DNA of 5,775 bases. It comes from Gammaproteobacteria bacterium. GTDB lineage: Bacteria; Pseudomonadota; Gammaproteobacteria; Thiohalorhabdales; Thiohalorhabdaceae. Shown in pieces: positions 4,956-5,775 of the stretch (the stretch's first letter is position 1; the number at the start of each line of letters is the position of its first letter). A model generated the notes under the pieces. That model saw only the letters and a program-made list of their open reading frames with translations. It searched no databases and was not told where the DNA came from. A program made the position numbers and the translations under genes. The stretch covers positions 1-5,775 of the forward strand of contig JAHEOG010000104.1 of NCBI GenBank assembly GCA_018609925.1, written 5' to 3'.

Positions 4956-5775
4956 ATGGAGCTGAACGGGGTCCCGATCGAGGACACCTTCGCCGAGGCC
5001 TTCGACATGGCCGCCACCCGCCTGATCGTCACCGCCCGGAGCTCCCAGTGGGCCCTGCACGCCGCCCGAACCGCCACCGGCTTCGCCACATCGGTCATCG
5101 GCTGCGGTCTGGAAGCCGGGATCGAGCGCTCCCTGGACCCTGCGGAGACCCCGGACGAACGACCTGGGGTAGCCCTCCTGTTCTTCGGCTTCGATCGGGA
5201 CGCCCTGGTAGGTCAGGTGCCGACCCGGGTAGGCCAATGCATCATGACCTGCCCGACCACAGCCGTCTTCTCCGGCCTGGAGGCCGAGCAGGCCCTGCCC
5301 GTGGGCCAGTCCCTGCGCTACTTCGGGGACGGCTACCAGATCGCCAAGCGATTGGGCGGCAGCCGCTACTGGCGGGTCCCGGTAATGGACGGAGAGTTCC
5401 TCTGTGAGGAGGAGGCCGGGGTCGGTCCGGCGATCGGGGGAGGCAACTTCCTGGTCCTCGCCGATTCCGAGGACGGGGGCCTGCAGGCCTGCGAGCTCGC
5501 TGTGGCGGCCATCGCCGAGCTGCCCAACGTCGTTACCCCCTTCCCCGGCGGGGTCGTGCGCTCGGGATCCAAGGTAGGCTCCAAGTACTCCAGCTTGCCC
5601 GCCTCCACCAACGAGCGCTACTGCCCCACACTGCGCGGCCTCACCGACAGCGCCCTGGGCCCGGAGACCGGAAGCGTCCTGGAGGTGGTCATCGACGGCC
5701 TGAGCCGGGCCGACATCGAGCGGGCCATGAGCACGGGGATCGATGCGGCCTGCCGCTCGGGGGCGAACCTCCAGC
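4956..5775 (+). CDS. fhcD: Formylmethanofuran:tetrahydromethanopterin formyltransferase, 3' end outside window
   Basis: The first 273 residues of a protein that is usually about 300 long. In bacteria FhcD is a subunit of the formyltransferase/hydrolase complex. It moves the formyl group from formyl-H4MPT to methanofuran or its analogue, after which the complex releases formate. Recognisable family blocks are MELNGVPIEDTFAEAFDM at the N-terminus, ATGFATSVIGCGLEAGIER (about 40-58), the RVGQCIMTCPTTAVFSGLE block (91-109), RYFGDGYQIAKRLGGSRYWRVPVM (121-144), GPAIGGGNFLVLA (157-169), and PFPGGVVRSGSKVGSKYS (195-212). The start at 4956 has GGAGG five bases upstream; the ATG at 4952 is in another frame. 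It is the first gene on its side of the divergent region, so it probably heads an fhc operon continuing past the window, which cannot be seen here. Confidence 0.96.
   Translation, partial: MELNGVPIEDTFAEAFDMAATRLIVTARSSQWALHAARTATGFATSVIGCGLEAGIERSLDPAETPDERPGVALLFFGFDRDALVGQVPTRVGQCIMTCPTTAVFSGLEAEQALPVGQSLRYFGDGYQIAKRLGGSRYWRVPVMDGEFLCEEEAGVGPAIGGGNFLVLADSEDGGLQACELAVAAIAELPNVVTPFPGGVVRSGSKVGSKYSSLPASTNERYCPTLRGLTDSALGPETGSVLEVVIDGLSRADIERAMSTGIDAACRSGANLQ

Noticed and set aside
4952..5407. Plus-strand frame starting at the ATG four bases before fhcD
   Set aside because: It is a shifted frame over fhcD with Arg/Gly/Pro-rich nonsense; the FhcD frame at 4956 has full family similarity and better ribosome-site spacing.

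Overview
This GC-rich window comes from a bacterium, most likely a proteobacterium, that oxidises C1 compounds through tetrahydromethanopterin (H4MPT). Three genes point to this. They encode a formaldehyde-activating enzyme (fae), the start of formylmethanofuran:H4MPT formyltransferase (fhcD/ftr), and a dihydropteroate-synthase-like DUF6513 protein of the kind found in bacterial H4MPT gene clusters. The genus cannot be fixed from this sequence alone.

Layout from left to right: (1) positions 1-980, minus strand, a DUF6513/DHPS-like gene whose 3' end lies outside the window; (2) 981-1231, a spacer with an intrinsic terminator (T6 tract) that closes the upstream regulator gene; (3) 1232-3181, minus strand, a complete 649-residue sigma-54-dependent activator of the AcoR type (GAF, PAS, AAA+ with GAFTGA, Fis-type HTH); (4) 3182-3761, a 580-bp non-coding stretch with a good sigma-70 promoter for the regulator, palindromes just upstream of it, and a 13-bp hairpin after fae; (5) 3762-4274, minus strand, complete 170-residue fae with a strong ribosome binding site; (6) 4275-4955, a 681-bp divergent intergenic region; (7) 4956 to the end, plus strand, fhcD (first 273 residues).

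Fae condenses formaldehyde with H4MPT to give methylene-H4MPT. After oxidation to formyl-H4MPT, FhcD moves the formyl group to methanofuran or its bacterial analogue for release as formate. The DUF6513 protein probably contributes to making the cofactor.

The main candidate for something undescribed is regulatory. The fae/fhcD divergent region has a sigma-54-like GG-N10-GC element about 35-45 nt upstream of each start codon. Each is preceded, at roughly -80 and -120, by an inverted repeat with the same GGCCA...TGGCC arms. A sigma-54 enhancer-binding protein is encoded next to fae. Together these suggest a local sigma-54 circuit controlling formaldehyde oxidation, with the GAF domain as a possible C1 sensor. 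The genes are solid; the circuit is inference, because short GC-rich motifs turn up often by chance here.
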